Source: Arenicola marina
Taxonomy: Eukaryota > Annelida > Polychaeta > Arenicolidae
Direction: 5' to 3'
Assembly (NCBI GenBank): GCA_964019135.1
Contig: OZ025257.1
Span: forward strand, 17,015,971 to 17,079,970
DNA length: 64,000 nt
In this document: piece by piece, positions 46,253 through 59,938 of the stretch
Position numbering within the stretch: the first letter of the stretch is position 1
Layout: each line of letters starts with the position of its first letter
Notes under the pieces: generated by a model
What the model saw: the letters and a program-made list of their open reading frames with translations, nothing else
Databases searched by the model: none
Told to the model about the DNA's origin: nothing
Translations under genes and position numbers: made by a program

Positions 46253-48430
46253 CTAAAGCCGTTCTCCTCTGAGGCGGCGCCACTGCGCCATACAACCCTC
46301 AACCACCAGAACGAGGCCGGACGTGACGAGTACAGCTGCCAGTGTGTAGAAGACGCCGTAGATCTGTTGCATGGAGACGACGGGTGAGCCGAGTCGGGCA
46401 GTGGCGGCATCCCCTGGTCCCCGGCGGTGGTAGCGCCTATCCCACTCCTCAATCAATGCGTGCTGCCATGCGTCAGCAATGCTAGCGGACGAAGGACAAA
46501 GGTTCTGATCGATGTAAAAAGGAACCTTTAACGTTTCTAGGCCATATCGTGGAACTGAGAAGGATCACATTGAAAGTAGATAGGAGCCATGTCTCTGGAA
46601 TAACCCCTTACTCTTTGCGAAAAAAAAAAATAATATCATTTTTCATCCAAAATGGATAACCGGATAAGCGGATGCACTAGTAACCACATGGTTACCGCAC
46701 AAAAAGTGGCCTGAAGACTAGCTTTGATCAGTTATTGGGTCGCAGTGCCACAGAAGTGCTTCATAAATTGTATGTAACGTTGGCGCCTAAGATCTTGCGG
46801 AAACGGCGCGTGTGCGTTAATAACTCAACTAAGAATAACCCTCTTCATGCAAAAACAGTAAATATAGCATATTATATATCGGTAAAATGTAAAGCATAAT
46901 TTACGTTTTTCTAGTATTGGGCACGGTGAAATATTGCATAAGAGTCGCAGGCCTTGAGGATTAAATAGGATTAAATTGCCCCAGAAGGTTTCCCCGTTGC
47001 CTTCTGAGCGAGGTTTCTGGTATGAGAAAGCAGATTAATGTAGGAAGTGTTTATAACCATTATTCAACACTGTCTTGCACCTAGGTGGCTGAAATGGGTT
47101 CGCGGTACTGCGAGTTCTTCTGTAGCCCTAACGATTGCTAGCTATAAATCTCTGAAGTGATTGGGAACATTTTCATCCGGGGATCAGCCGCTATGTAGGG
47201 TTTGGCCAAGCGTGATGACGTCACTAAGGCGAAGAACTCTTGTCAAACAAGGTGGTCATATTGAGAGCCATAATGGTACCATCAATGAAAAACCCGACGC
47301 ACGTGGCGGACAAATATAAATTTTGTATTTAAATACATCATATTATACGTATCACCAAAAAGTTTGTTCCACGTTATCATTCCGTCATAATAGTGTCCAT
47401 TTGTCATTGCTTTATTTACAATAGTGGCTCATAAGAATAGATGCCTTTATTGTCATTGCTTTATTTACAATAGTGGCTCATAAGAATAGATGCCTTTATT
47501 GTCATTGCTTTATTTACAATAGTGGCTCATAAGAATAGATGCCTTAATCACCGAAGGAACAGCCTTATTCACAATACAAAAGTGGATCATGTATGGGCAC
47601 TGTGATTATTAGTAAAACCGAAACGAATCATGATATATTGGTATGCTACTTTACATTCGATTCAAGTTACATGTAGTGAAATACAGTGGCATGTACTTAC
47701 TGCTATAATGTTTACAAAAAAGGCTTCTCCAAGAGTTTCAAATTTGTATAAGTTCAGTTTGAGGAGTTCGTCCAGCGAGTTGAAGGGCAGTGTGATCTTG
47801 GGGACTGACACAAGTGCCACCATGTTGCCGACGTAGGTGACACTCATCACTATGCAGTATAACCACCAGAAGAAGGCAGTCACACGCCCAGAGCAGAGTC
47901 GTGGATACTGCTACGCTATAACACCAAATGCTGAATACATAATATCACAACTTTTAACAAGGAGTTTTGTTTCTTTTGGTTGCTTGTTTGTATTCTGTGA
48001 CCCTACAACATTTACTAATCAATGCAATAATTAATTTTGTTTTCAATATGACAAAGACAAAACTAACATTATTTTAATCAACTCACATTGCGCCATTAAC
48101 ACTCCGAAGGCAAACCAAAGCGAATGAGTCCCGTAAGGCAAAGCTTGATTCCCTTCTCGCTCGCTGCGATCTGGCATGTCATTAACCAGTCAATCACCAG
48201 CCTGCTTGACCAGCCACGTGACGAGCCCTTCCAAGCAGTAAGGACGTCAATATACAAAGCCACACGGTGGTCGAGAAAGGCCTCAACAGGAAGTGTAGGC
48301 CATCGGGCTCCAGCGAATGAAGCCGGAACATTACGACACGGCCGTCAACATCCGTTGGAATATCGGGAAAGTCAATGACCTCGTGGCGAAGTGGATTGTG
48401 GGACAATGGCGCCGCCGCAAAGTCCACTTC
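46253..48430 (-). pseudogene. Ionotropic glutamate receptor-like pseudogene, unit 3
   Basis: Same exon remnants as unit 1: S1/M1/M2 exon 48430-48087, M3 exon 47915-47701 (here with an intact GTAAGT donor), shortened S2 piece near 47330-47215, and M4 exon 46481-46253. The M4 exon is open here (Trp kept) from an acceptor after TTTGTCCTTCGTCCGCTAG, reading through YGVFYTLAAVLVTSGLVLVV to the stop. The frame change and stop in the M1/M2 exon, and the stop before M3, are shared with unit 1. The gene was therefore dead before the higher-order duplication, and unit 1 decayed further. Confidence 0.75.
47401..47547 (+). repeat. 49-bp tandem repeat, three copies
   Basis: Copies start at 47401, 47450 and 47499. 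Unit 1 has two (2936-3033). This accounts for most of the offset jump between the units here. Confidence 0.92.
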
Positions 48431-48438
48431 CTGAAATT

Positions 48439-48935
48439 ATGATCAAATGTATAAAACTCTACCTCTACGAGTATTGCTATTGCTACACAACAAGGGTGTA
48501 TGCTTTGCCCGCTGCTGTAGGCCTTGTATCACATGGATGTAGCATAGGAAAGACAGAGGGAAGCGGCTTTTGTCACAAAAGCAATGATCGACACCATAAG
48601 CACAGTAAGTCATTAACACGCAAAGGCTAATTACAGTTGCATGCGTATTTTATACCTTCGGCAGTGACTTGCGACGATTGGCTAAGCCCCGCGAACCATC
48701 ACCCACTATATAGACACTGATGGATGAGGTAAAGAAAATCGGGCAACACACGTGGCGCCTGCCTCTGATTGCGAACAGCGTTGGGATTGCATTAGATGGC
48801 CGATGGGTTCGATCTTCTGACAGAAGGCGTTTTAACATTGTGTAGTTAATGCATCCCTGATGACCATAGAGATTCGAAATACGTCAAGGCATAGAGGAGC
48901 CATGCAAGGGGAACACCATACTCGTTTGCGAAGAA
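48439..48935 (+). other. LINE fragment fused to an orphan methyltransferase 5' flank, unit 3
   Basis: Near-identical counterpart of 3925-4420, including the CCAAT box in the inverted text GATTGGCTAAG. Confidence 0.6.
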
Positions 48936-49559
48936 ATACATACGCTGTTTATTCCATTTAATCATAGACATTGTCACTCAACTTGTAGCTCAGAAGCCGA
49001 CTAATTGTAGCTGCGCCCAGCCCCAGAAGCCAGCGACACCCATTCATGATTGTCACGTTATCAAGTGAATGATAAATGTACGCAACACAATATACAGTTG
49101 TCTTCAGCTCTAATTCAAATGTCATCTTGCATCTGGCATACTTAAACAGCTAACATTAAACACATTAGTTTTGTTATATGCATACATGCAAGCAAATCAC
49201 CCAAATTCGTCAACTTAAATGATATCTAAATAGATACAAGTAGCAGAACAACTTCGATACCCTAGAGATAAAACAAAAGCATGACTCCTTACTTTAAGAA
49301 AGTTGAAGACACGTGGACAGTATCTTCAAGCACAACTGACACTCAGCCAACGAACGTCAAACTGTCAGATGAGACATTAGCAATTTACGCAGACACAGCA
49401 GAACTATCATAACTTTGATCTCGCAATCATGTCAAAACTTAGATAAAACGTTTCAAAACTGCCGCCTTATCAACACTGGTCAACGGAAAACAATCGGATC
49501 TTTCCCCACTTTCATTATGTAGGTCGCACTCTTGTAATTTAACTGCGCTCTTAAATTAT
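48936..49559. other. Module spacer, unit 3
   Basis: No gene seen. Counterpart of 4421-5044. Confidence 0.5.
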
Positions 49560-49990
49560 ATCTGACACTCATCACAAAACTGCAAAAGAAAGGTGTGAAG
49601 ACAGATATGAATGACTGTAGAGGAATATCATTCCCAACAGTATTCAGTAAGGTACTTATAATCTCTGAAAGCAAGGTTATCCTCATGGGCTGATGAACAT
49701 CGTTTGCGACAAAAGGAGCAGGAAGGTTACCGAAAGGGGTATTGTACAATCGATCATATTTTGAAACTGGAGCATGTAATACAGAAATATATATCGAGAC
49801 CAAAAGGGAAGCAAAAAAACACACCATGGATTGCTTGCTATTTCAACTCCAGTATTGGTACACTACAAATTGTGTATGACCGCTGTTCGCCTTCTATATC
49901 AGCGAATACATTGGCATGCTCTCCGAGGGGCACTGTCCAGGCATGTTATCAGGGCGAGTTCGGTCCTAACTGCGACATGCCGGCATACTG
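49560..49990 (+). mobile_element. LINE reverse transcriptase relic, unit 3
   Basis: Counterpart of 5045-5475 with a few substitutions (GYCTIDHILKLEHVIQKY block). Confidence 0.6.
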
Positions 49991-50378
49991 ACAGGAAGAG
50001 CTTTGTCCTGACTTTGGCATAAGTCGCCACACTGTATTTCAGTGATTTAGCTAACTTAGAGGAGTCGCCATAATATCCTGGTCTTCACTCATTGCAAAAA
50101 TTTATGAAAACCGCTAACAAGGTATATATTGACCGAATACGTGACTTATTTTTTAGCGTGCTTAAATGAAAACTGTGAAAGTTATAGCGATCTTCCCGAT
50201 TTTTCGTCCTATCTTTCAATGGTTAGTCGAATTTGGCAAAATGAGACCTTGACCTTTGACCTACATGGCCCATCTACGAACTTAGCCTGACGATGGTCAT
50301 TCCGCATCTTTTAGTGAATTTGGAAGTCAATATCTTAAGGCATTCGAAAGATAATGCGTTGCGTTACAGAAAGACATA

Positions 50379-50478
50379 CAGACAGACACACAGACACAGA
50401 CACAGACACTCAGACACAGACACAGACACAGACGCAGACACAGACACAGACACAGACACAGACACAGACACAGACACA
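50379..50478 (+). repeat. (GACACA)n microsatellite, unit 3
   Basis: Counterpart of 5871-5970, with a slightly different number and placing of the variant unit GACGCA. Confidence 0.95.
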
Positions 50479-50734
50479 CCGGAAACACCGACAAAAGACT
50501 CGTTTCAACGTTTCAAAACTGCCGCTATAGCAACACTAGTCAACAGAAAGCAAGAGGCTCTCTCCCCACTTACATTATGTAGGTCGCGCTCTTGTAATTT
50601 AACTGCGACCTTAAATTATAGCGTTTGTAACTGAGCCTACACTCCACACCACACATCATACTCAGCCTATATCATAGGGATTCTCTATCTGTTGTCTAAT
50701 TAACGCAATACCTCTTTTTAATATCATGCTTAGA

Positions 50735-51245
50735 ACCGGAAATTAACCAGGTGAATGGTGTCAGACAATCATCATAGAATTACGCAAGAAATGTGTTAAT
50801 ACAGATATGAATGACTATAGAGGAATAGCCTTATCATCGGCATTCAGGTACTTACAAGCTCGTAAAGACAAGGTTATCCGCATGGGCCTGATGACAAAAA
50901 GAGCAGTCAGGTTACCGAAAGGGGTATTGTACAACCTATCAAATTTTCTTTCTCGAGTATAAGTTACAGAAATATATTTTGAGACCGAAAGGTCTCTGTT
51001 ACATACTGTATATCGATTTTTCAGCTTACTAGCATGCCACATTCCCCACTATGGTAAAACCTTATTGGTAAAGGTATTCGTGGAAATGTAATCAATATTG
51101 TACCATCATTTTATACGAAAGTCGTCAGCATTAAAAGAAACATGCATTGACTAGCTGTTTCATCTGCAGTATTGCTACGCGACAAGGGGGTGTGGTTAGT
51201 CCGTTGTTGTTCGCCTTGTATCGCATGGATGTAACACAGGTAGGA
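50735..51245 (+). mobile_element. LINE reverse transcriptase relic, unit 3
   Basis: Counterpart of 6225-6735. Confidence 0.55.
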
Positions 51246-52279
51246 TAGAGGGGTGTGGCAGGGCACCTTTCATTTGCAGCGCTTCATCCTAACTTGATCC
51301 TAACTTTGGCATTCGATGACATATATATACGGCTCGGATTTCGGAACATTAGAGAAATGGTCCTTTTGACATCACACAAAGACGTTCACACGTTTATTCC
51401 ATTTAATTTTATTACCTTTTCACATATATATTTATACCAAGTAATTGATAATACCTGAATCAATATAAATAGACCATATTTTCGAAATCCCATATTGATG
51501 CGTTATTGCTAGATCACAATGCCGTAATGCACAAAAAGAGAGAACCGGTGGCTTTACTTGATCATATATATGTTAGGATCAACTTAGGATCAAACGAAAA
51601 TCAAATAAAATCATTCGCATCCCCCTCAACATTATATAATAATGTGCAACACACAATATTAGTCCGGTATTACATAATTTGTCCTTTAATGGTACATGTA
51701 TCTATCCGCCAAGCTGCGTGCTCTGTTAATATCTACTGACAGACGTGATATACCCCTGTTTACCCCCGGCCACACCAGTAGACGCTTAGCAATTAAAATA
51801 CTCTTAATTGGCGCAATGACATGTAATCTGTTATTTTGGGAAAACACCGAAAATACAATTGCGTTCCAATAAGTATGATGTTGCATCACACCACGGTGTG
51901 ACAACCAATTGTACCAGGCCTAGTTTGGTTGCTATACTTAACTCTAAATATATTCTCGATCTATTAAATGCATAGCCGCAGTTCACATGACACGGTCACA
52001 CGTACACGTAAACATGACATATTGACTTCGATGGTAATAGGCATATTTTATCGACTAGAACATAATAAAGTTATAGTTTCATGAATTCCTCTGCATGCAG
52101 CTACAAGTTGATATCAGTCTTACTAGGCTACAATTTTGTCCAATGAGAGGGTTGTGTCTACATTATTTTAGGGACATTTTCATCTTATAACATATTACTT
52201 AATGCCGCAAATTGGACACACCCCGACATATGTAACAACACCCGGGGTTGCAAGCGAATCACGTGGACCGGTAGTTTCT
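51246..52279. other. MT1 3' flank, unit 3
   Basis: No gene. Counterpart of 6736-7774. It carries the empty site for the unit 2 LTR insertion (AAAACACCGAAAATAC near 51840). Confidence 0.55.
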
Positions 52280-53217
52280 TTAGGTGATAAAATAAGGATT
52301 TAACCTCCCCACTGAAAACCCTTGTGTCTTTTCCGGTCGATAGTTGCACTGAAATATCTCGATGACCTGTCCTGCCCTCTTGGCTGACTCCCAGACGTCG
52401 CCCAGTTCCTTCATCCACTTGTCTTTGTCTGGATAGTTGTCCAGCAGGATGATGTTGTCCACGCTGGCCATCTGCCGGAAGTTATTGTAGTCCGCAAGAC
52501 ACACTGGGTTTGTGTGGCCCCCATCGATGGATATGACGTCACATCTCACTGCGGGATTCGCTTGGCGGAACGCCGGAATCGATGTCGTAGAATCGCCCCA
52601 CGTGACCGTCAGTCTCCCTGGAAACCGTTGCTCTAGGTAATCGGCCATTGGGTGTGCGTAGCCATGTTTACCGATGTCGAAGGAGTACACAGTGGTGTTG
52701 GGGTTAGCTTGTAGCCACATAAAACTGCTGTGGCCACCATTAAACCCGGTCTCACATACTGTCCTGACAAACGGCGCTCGCACTATATGGTAATAGGCGA
52801 TAAACTCTTCTATGTACTCTGCACTTGTGCCCTCCCGTATGCCACCCACCGCCTTTAACCTTTCCCTAAACAGATCATACTCCCATTGGAATGTGTCAGG
52901 AAAAGGATAATCCTTGTCCACGTTCTTGAATAAATCCTGACAACGCGTCAAGCCGTTCGGTACAAAAAAGAAATATCATCCCAGTTCCATGTGGGTCTGA
53001 GCAGGCTGACAGGACCCTCGGGCCGGCTGGGTGGCCGGCCTAGTACGATGGAACCCAAGGCCGCCGTGGTCCGGGGGTTACTACTGTGACCGGTGCTGTA
53101 CAGATACAGGACGCCGAGGAGAACGAGGGCTGGGCAGAGCCACAGGCAGGCCCTCTTGTGGAGACACCATTTGGAACTGTGAGGGCCACGTTAGGCCAAT
53201 TCTGGCGCTTGCATCAT
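52280..53217 (-). pseudogene. Methyltransferase MT1 of unit 3, broken
   Basis: 938 bases against 939 in unit 1. Codon 9 is changed from CAA to TAA, cutting the protein to eight residues before the anchor. One A is also missing near 52970 (GAAAATATC to GAAATATC), so the anchor and catalytic parts are out of frame at residues 82-85. Catalytic motifs downstream are intact, and Met at 52951 could start a soluble 223-residue domain (TRCQDLFKNVDK onward). The upstream CCAAT box is deleted (near 53367). Three separate lesions make an error-only explanation unlikely for this copy. Confidence 0.85.
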
Positions 53218-53584
53218 GTTGAATAAAACACGTAGTTCTTGGCCAAATTCGTCAATCCTTATAACATGGATGTAGCATAGGTTAGATAGACGGCAGCGGC
53301 TTGTATCAGAAAAGCAATGATCGGTCAATTTTATAGTTGCATTCGTATGTTGTACCTTCGGCTGCGAACCCGCGAACACCCACTATATAGACACTGATGG
53401 ATGAGGTGAAACCATCCGACAACACACGTGGCGCATGCCCCAAGGTGATGAACAACCTGGTGATTCCATTAGACGGCCGATGGGATCGATCTTCTGACAG
53501 GTTTCGTCTTAACATTGCGTAGTTAATGCATCACTGATGACCATATAGTGTCGAAATATGACTATTTGGATTGACTGTAATCGA

Positions 53585-53720
53585 TATTGTACGATCAATA
53601 TTGTACGATCAAAATAAACGTCATGTATTGACTAGCAATTTCAACTGCTGTATTGCTACGCGACAAGGGTTAATGCTTAGCCCGCTGTTGTTCGGCTTGT
53701 ATCACATGGATATAACATAG
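53585..53720 (+). mobile_element. LINE reverse transcriptase relic, unit 3
   Basis: Counterpart of 9075-9270, shortened by about 20 bases. Retains the RQGLMLSPLLFGLY text. Confidence 0.6.
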
Positions 53721-54959
53721 GAAAGATAGATAGGGCAGCGACTTGTACCATAAAAGGACAGTCAATGCCGTCATTAATACGTAAAGGCCAATTGTAGTTG
53801 CATTCGTATGTTATAGCGAGCGCAAAGGAAGCTCTTAAGATAACATGCATGCATAATCAAAGTCCATTTCAAGCATAGGCTTAGGACTTTCATTTCGCGT
53901 AACAGCCCCCATGATACGTTTATGAGTAAGGAGCAACTTTCAGCGGCACCAACAAATTACCCCGTAAACACTGGTCGAAATGTGTTATGTCAAGTCCTTG
54001 ACAATTAAATTATCCACCCTAAAAAAGTTACTGATAAATTATTGAAACGCTAACACTTCATTTACGCCTGAAATTAAAATACATTCATGATTTGGTTTAA
54101 CGATTCGCGCTAAATATTCCTTGCCACTCACCCGGCAGAGGGCGCTCCGGCTGTGTTTTACTAGTCAGACTTGTGCCCGACCTGCAACTGACTGTTTCCG
54201 CTTTCACTGATTAGTTCGCGTCCACATGCACAGTCGCCCCCGTAAACGGAACGCCACCTACCGGCATCGTAAACTATGAGCATTTCCGTTTAACAAAATG
54301 GCCGGTCGTCTGCTAGCTTTGCTCACCTGCTTACTTGAACTACTTGAAATCCCCGTTTTCGCAAAACTGATAATGTGGTGAAACAACGATCACAGATAAG
54401 TGTTACTTAATTCATTGAGCAAAACTGCGTGTAATTCTACGCCATTCGACAGTTTGTTTACCTGCTTTTGCACTCTGTCAGACTGTCTCTGAGCTGTTGA
54501 ACTGGCTGCACTGCCACCCGTGTCGGTGTGGCCAGTGTGACTCATTTTTACTGTCTCGGGCTGTCACTGTGTCAAGCCCACACCGTCACCATGGTCACTG
54601 TGTCAGACACCCACACAGTCACTGCGTCAGACACCCACACAGTCACTGCGTCAATGTCAGTGGCATTTGACCCTGACAATTTTGCTCTCACCTAATTTTA
54701 GGCTAGCCTAGCTGCATGATTAAAATTTTCAATTTCAGGCCCGAATCCAGGGATGTATGGAAGGATATCATCCATTTTGCTTCAATTGTTATGCAATGGC
54801 AGCAATTTAACCGTAAAAAATTGTACACAAAAATTGGCCGGTTTATCATGTTCATATCTAAGAATAAAATGCCTAATTTGCAAATGAAAAAGGACCAAAA
54901 CAATTGGGTGAGGGACTGGAGGCAGACGTACCTCCAAAGCCCCTTCGATCTCTCTGGAC
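53721..54959. other. Spacer between MT1 and MT2 modules, unit 3, left part
   Basis: No gene. Counterpart of 9271-10475, with the CTCF-like motif at 54132-54145 and the GTCA-rich repeat near 54560-54660. Confidence 0.5.
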
Positions 54960-56567
54960 CGGCCATGTTTTTTTTCGAATTTCTTCAGCGCTGATAAAGA
55001 TAAATGAATAACATTGGGATACTTATTTTGCATAGTATAAGAGTGAAACAGAAATAATGCTATTGGCAATTGATATGCCAAAACTATTTCCGTAAACAAT
55101 TGTCAATTATCAATAGACTGATTACACAATCGGTAAAAGGCTGGTAAACATACTAAGTAGTTTATTTAGAATCTCACAAAAAAAGTTATCTATTTATACA
55201 AACTTTTGGTACAGTTTTTCTCCAATTTATATGAATAAAGTCAATGCAAATTTAATTTAGGTCACCATCAAAGGTACCTGCACAATCACAAACATTAACA
55301 TAAGTTCAATGAAAGATATTTTACAAGAAAACTAAAATTTTCACAAAATATTTTGTTCCCAATAAATTACTGAAAATCTGCCTGTTTTGCATGGAAATAT
55401 GGCCATATTGTCAATTGCTTTATGAACTAGCACACTAGCATGACATTGTCTTACTAGCCTAATTTACCATATAAAGTTGGATGATCACAGTATGCAATGT
55501 AAGGCTTTGTCTTCAAAACCTTACATTGCATAATGTGATCATCCTTTTATAATTTCAAAGTTTCACATATATATTTGATCTGACTTTGTATCAAGATTAA
55601 CAGTCATTGCCTATATAATATATTCAAAATGTTTAATTACCAATTGTTTGACACAAAAACTACCCAAAAAACAGACTATTTTAGCCTGACTCAAATTTGA
55701 CATATATCTGGTAATGAGGGCCAAATACCTATGTAGTTAAGTGGTGTTTACAATCAGGTGTTGTCATACTGTATTTATGTGACTCAGTTTTCTTTGCTTG
55801 CAAATTTTCTACAATAAATATCAAGGGGATGGGTCAAGTGCAAAGTGGAGACATACTCCCAACTCATAGGGTTTACTTCTACCATGTAAAGGATAAGACA
55901 TATCCTACAAAGATGTGAGATATAATTCTATTCTCCATAAAAATACATACATTAAACTTTTGTGGTTATTTAAATTAAACATACAGGCCTACATTTTCAG
56001 TTGCTTTGAAATGCAGTTTATGTATATTCACCTCAATTACAGATTTAAACACCATAGTTTTTATGACCTTTCCGAGTAGCAAGTTATGCATTATGAATCC
56101 ACGTGTATTAGCGATTATTATAGATGAAATGCACTAGAAATCTGAAACACTTCCCATAGATATATTCAGGTAATTCAGACTATCAGCACTTTAGTCTAGA
56201 AATAGTAAAACTTGTTCGATCCATAAATAGTTGCGCTCGCCCTTTTAGGTTTTACCTATATGACATATTACCTTCGGCTGTGACATGCGATGGTTGGCTA
56301 AGCCCCCGCGAACCATCATCCACTACACAGACACTGGTGGATGAGGTAAAACAATCAGGCAACACACGTGGCGCCTGCCCTGTGTTGGCGAACAGCTTGT
56401 GATTGCATTAGACGGCCGATGGGATCGATCTTCTGAGAGGGCGTTTTATTAACATTGCGTAGTTAATGCATCACTGATGACCATAGAGATTCGAAATATC
56501 AAACCAAAAATGTCATGGCATAGAGGAGCCATGCAAGAGGAACACCATACTCGTTTTCGAAGAAATA
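54960..56567. other. 1.6 kb segment present in unit 3 only
   Basis: Unit 1 runs from GGA to CATGCGC (10473-10482) without this segment. The left 1.3 kb is AT-rich, has no gene and matches nothing else in the window; it holds a strong hairpin (55479-55544). The right 0.3 kb (56260-56567) is another copy of the methyltransferase 5' flank, with CCAAT kept as GGTTGGCTAAG-like text, and continues into shared sequence. A two-base AC at both edges suggests that unit 1 lost it by end joining. Confidence 0.7.
55479..55544. repeat. Near-perfect 31-bp inverted repeat (hairpin)
   Basis: Left arm 55479-55509 and right arm 55514-55544 pair over 31 bases with two mismatches, around a four-base loop TCTT. 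Pairing can extend outward past a two-base bulge (ATAAAG with TTTTAT). It could be a fold-back transposon remnant or a hairpin RNA; nothing shows transcription. Confidence 0.85.
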
Positions 56568-59500
56568 CATGCGCTATTTATTCTATATAAGCATAGACAT
56601 TTGCCGCTCAACTTGTAGCTCTGAAGCCGGCTAATGGGCCCTTCTCAAAATGTATGCATGCGGCACCAGAACGAGGCTGCCCGCGCAGCAACGCGAAAGT
56701 ATTTTTTTACCCTTGACACTAAACAGTGAGGTATGACGCATTTATTGACTCAACAACAACAACTCAGTAGCTTGAAAAGAGCTAAATCATTAGTTGATTA
56801 TTTAAAGTGGTTAAAACTGAATGAGAAACACATAATTTAATGGCGTGTCCTATGTGTCAGTTGGCCTTATCTCAAATTAATGTGGCATTGTCCACCACCA
56901 TACAGTCGCCCTTCTGGGGCCATCTCTTTCTTTGGGGGTTACCCTATGGAGTACTGTGGTGGGGACATGGTAATACATGTAATTCTGTATGTATTTACCA
57001 TGCCTCTTTCTGACAGATTACAACTAATACTGATTTGCTGGGAGCAATTTACCAAAGACGATTTTAATTGGAGCGCTTTAAGAAAGACGTGGTGCCGTTC
57101 TCTTCAGACTCACGTCAAGTTTGTGTGCATAATAGAGTGAACATTACTGTGGTTTATATCGTCCGCATATATTCTTACCCGCTATATAAACATTGGGGGG
57201 CTAGAACAAGACATCGTCCTGTAAACAGAACATATCAACATGAATAGGTGTGTTTCTCAGGACATTGTAGGACCCACATACATACACATCCGACACATAT
57301 ACCACTGAAGCTGTCCAGGAGAAGCCTCAAGTGATAGTAGAAATCTGTCACAGGTGCAAATGAAAAGCAATACCCGGAAAGAAATACAAGAACTTCAGTC
57401 AAACTTGCCTGTTTAGGACAAAGACGTTGAATTAATGAGAAAATAAGTCGTCATTGAGCGTTTTGGACTTTGACAATGGTATGATCAACTTTTGTTACAG
57501 GCTTTCCTAATTACCATGTGACTCGAACCATCAGCCCAGCATCTTCAGGTTGCAAAGACTCCTGCAATATATACCTACAACCGGCATCCACTGCTTGAAC
57601 GATAATAATTAATGCAATTATAATGTAACACGAAGCATTATTATTATTGCAATAGTAACATTTTTAATTCGAATATTAATTGATCAAGTGCACTTTATCG
57701 TCTCAACCCGATTTATTTATTTGCCATAGCTAGACAATCCGTGGAGTGACCCCCAGCTTTTAGATCTTCCAGATTTTAGATGTTCCATTACTTCTGGATA
57801 ACGCTGTTGTCATCAGCCTCAGCGTACTTTTTCAAATGCCAGGCTCGTGTACTGAATGGTTTCTTGGGAAGTTTTGGAATACGCGAAGACTTGCTTTCAT
57901 GACAGTTTCATGAAGAAACAAACTTGTCTCTCGTGTTATGGATATAAACGTCGTTGAACTGGCCTTTGCTGGTGTGGTTATGTCCTGACAATTTACTACA
58001 CTTCTTAACATATTCTTCAACAAATGTAAATATAAAGTCAGGAACAATAAAAAGTCACGATCGCTCTGTAAAACCGACGGATTATGCGAAACACCCGAGA
58101 GTTTAGTGCCAGTCACCATGTTATAGTGCCGCATGCAGTAGGACCGCTGCAATGGTAGCCTCGTTCTGGATTATTCATGAGATAATATTAAGAAGGGTCT
58201 ATTGTAGCTGGACACCGCCCCTGAGGACAGCGACACCCATTCATCATTGTCACGTTATGAAGTGAATGAAAAATGTACACAACACAATATAAAGATGAGA
58301 CGCAATTAGCAATTTACGCAGACGCAGCAGAAATATCAACAACAAGCTGACCATGCAGAATAAATAATCTAATTATACCCAAGTAAAACTAGGATGGTTA
58401 CTAAATCTTAGAAAGATTCAAGCCAAAGACCATTGAATATATCTTTAATCCCGCAATCATATCAAAATATAGATGACACGCTTTAAAACTGCTGCTTTAT
58501 CAACATAAATATATATCAATATATATATATATATATAGTCAAGAGAAAACAAGCGGCTCCCTCCCCACTTCCGTTACGAAGGTCGCACTCTTGTAATTTA
58601 ACTGCGACCTTATTTTATAACTTTTACATTCATAAACGTCTGGCACTGGCAAAACCTATCCTAACACATGATACTCAGCCTACACTATCACATGGCACAG
58701 CCTGCAGCATATGGAACTCCATCCAGAACACATCGTAATCAGTCACATCCGATTGATTCTCTCTGCTCTCTATTAGCAGGTGCCCATATATATACGGCCT
58801 ACACGAACACTTTCAAGAACACTCAAATATTACAAATACTGTCAACTTATGCTCACATGTGACACAATGATTATGAAATCATCTGTTACTATCTGCCCGA
58901 CCTTTTCCCTGACCACTTCCTTTAAAATACAACAAATATAACTTTGCTATTCGGCCCCTTCTCAAGACACGCTCTGAACAGGAAACATATAATAAACACG
59001 ATTGATATTCTGTTCACTGATGTGACAATCATATAAATCCCGCCTTAACAGTCATGACACAGTTTTCACAGTGTTTTCCTTCTCGTGACAAAGGCATATG
59101 CTCAGACGAAGATTATGTTCTAACTTCGACATGTCGGAATACCGTATGACAGGATATGTTTCATTTGCAATGCTTCATTCTAATTTTCCCAGACGTTGGC
59201 ATATGTCACGCTTATCTCGGAACGTACAGACAATTGTTCGTTTGAATTTTATTTTATTACCCATCAAGTACATAATTATACCATCCAATTGATGCATTAC
59301 ATGTAGCTGAAGAAATATACATGAACCAAACGGTTTAAATCCAATCTTGATGCTAACTCACAAAGCCATAATGCACAAGAAGAGTTGCTTCACTTGATCA
59401 CATATATCTTAGAAACAAATTTTAAAATCATTCACATCCCCTCAACAGCTTATGATAAAATAATCCCCACGTTTAGTTCGACGTAATATTACATGATTTG

Positions 59501-59938
59501 TCCTTTGAACGTGCATGTTATCTATCCGCCAAGATGTGTACATGGTGGCTGTTCATATCCTGCGACAGACGTGATATATCCCTGTTGACATCTGGTCGCC
59601 CAAAAACCGCTTAACTGTTTAAATACACGTGTTACATATAGACCTAAAAACTCTGTACAAGTATATTTGAACCGGGAAAACCATACATATATATTTTAGA
59701 TTATGCCCATACAAGTTCTTTACTACCCATATATATATTATAGCATTGAACAATGTTTGCATAAATATCAGTCTCATGGAGCTACACTGTCTTCCAAAGA
59801 AAGGGAGGTGTTGACTCTGTGAGGTACTTTCAAATCTATGTAGAATAGTCTCTGATGCCACAAGTAGAAGTTGAGCCAACATGGACCTAAGTAACAACGC
59901 CCAGACTTGGAACCGAGTCACTAGGACTGGTAGGTTCC
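56568..59938. other. Spacer and MT2 3' flank, unit 3
   Basis: No gene recognised. Counterpart of 10476-13856, with an AT microsatellite at 58518-58537 and the same family-less frames (57832-58152 minus; 58668-58862 plus). Confidence 0.5.
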
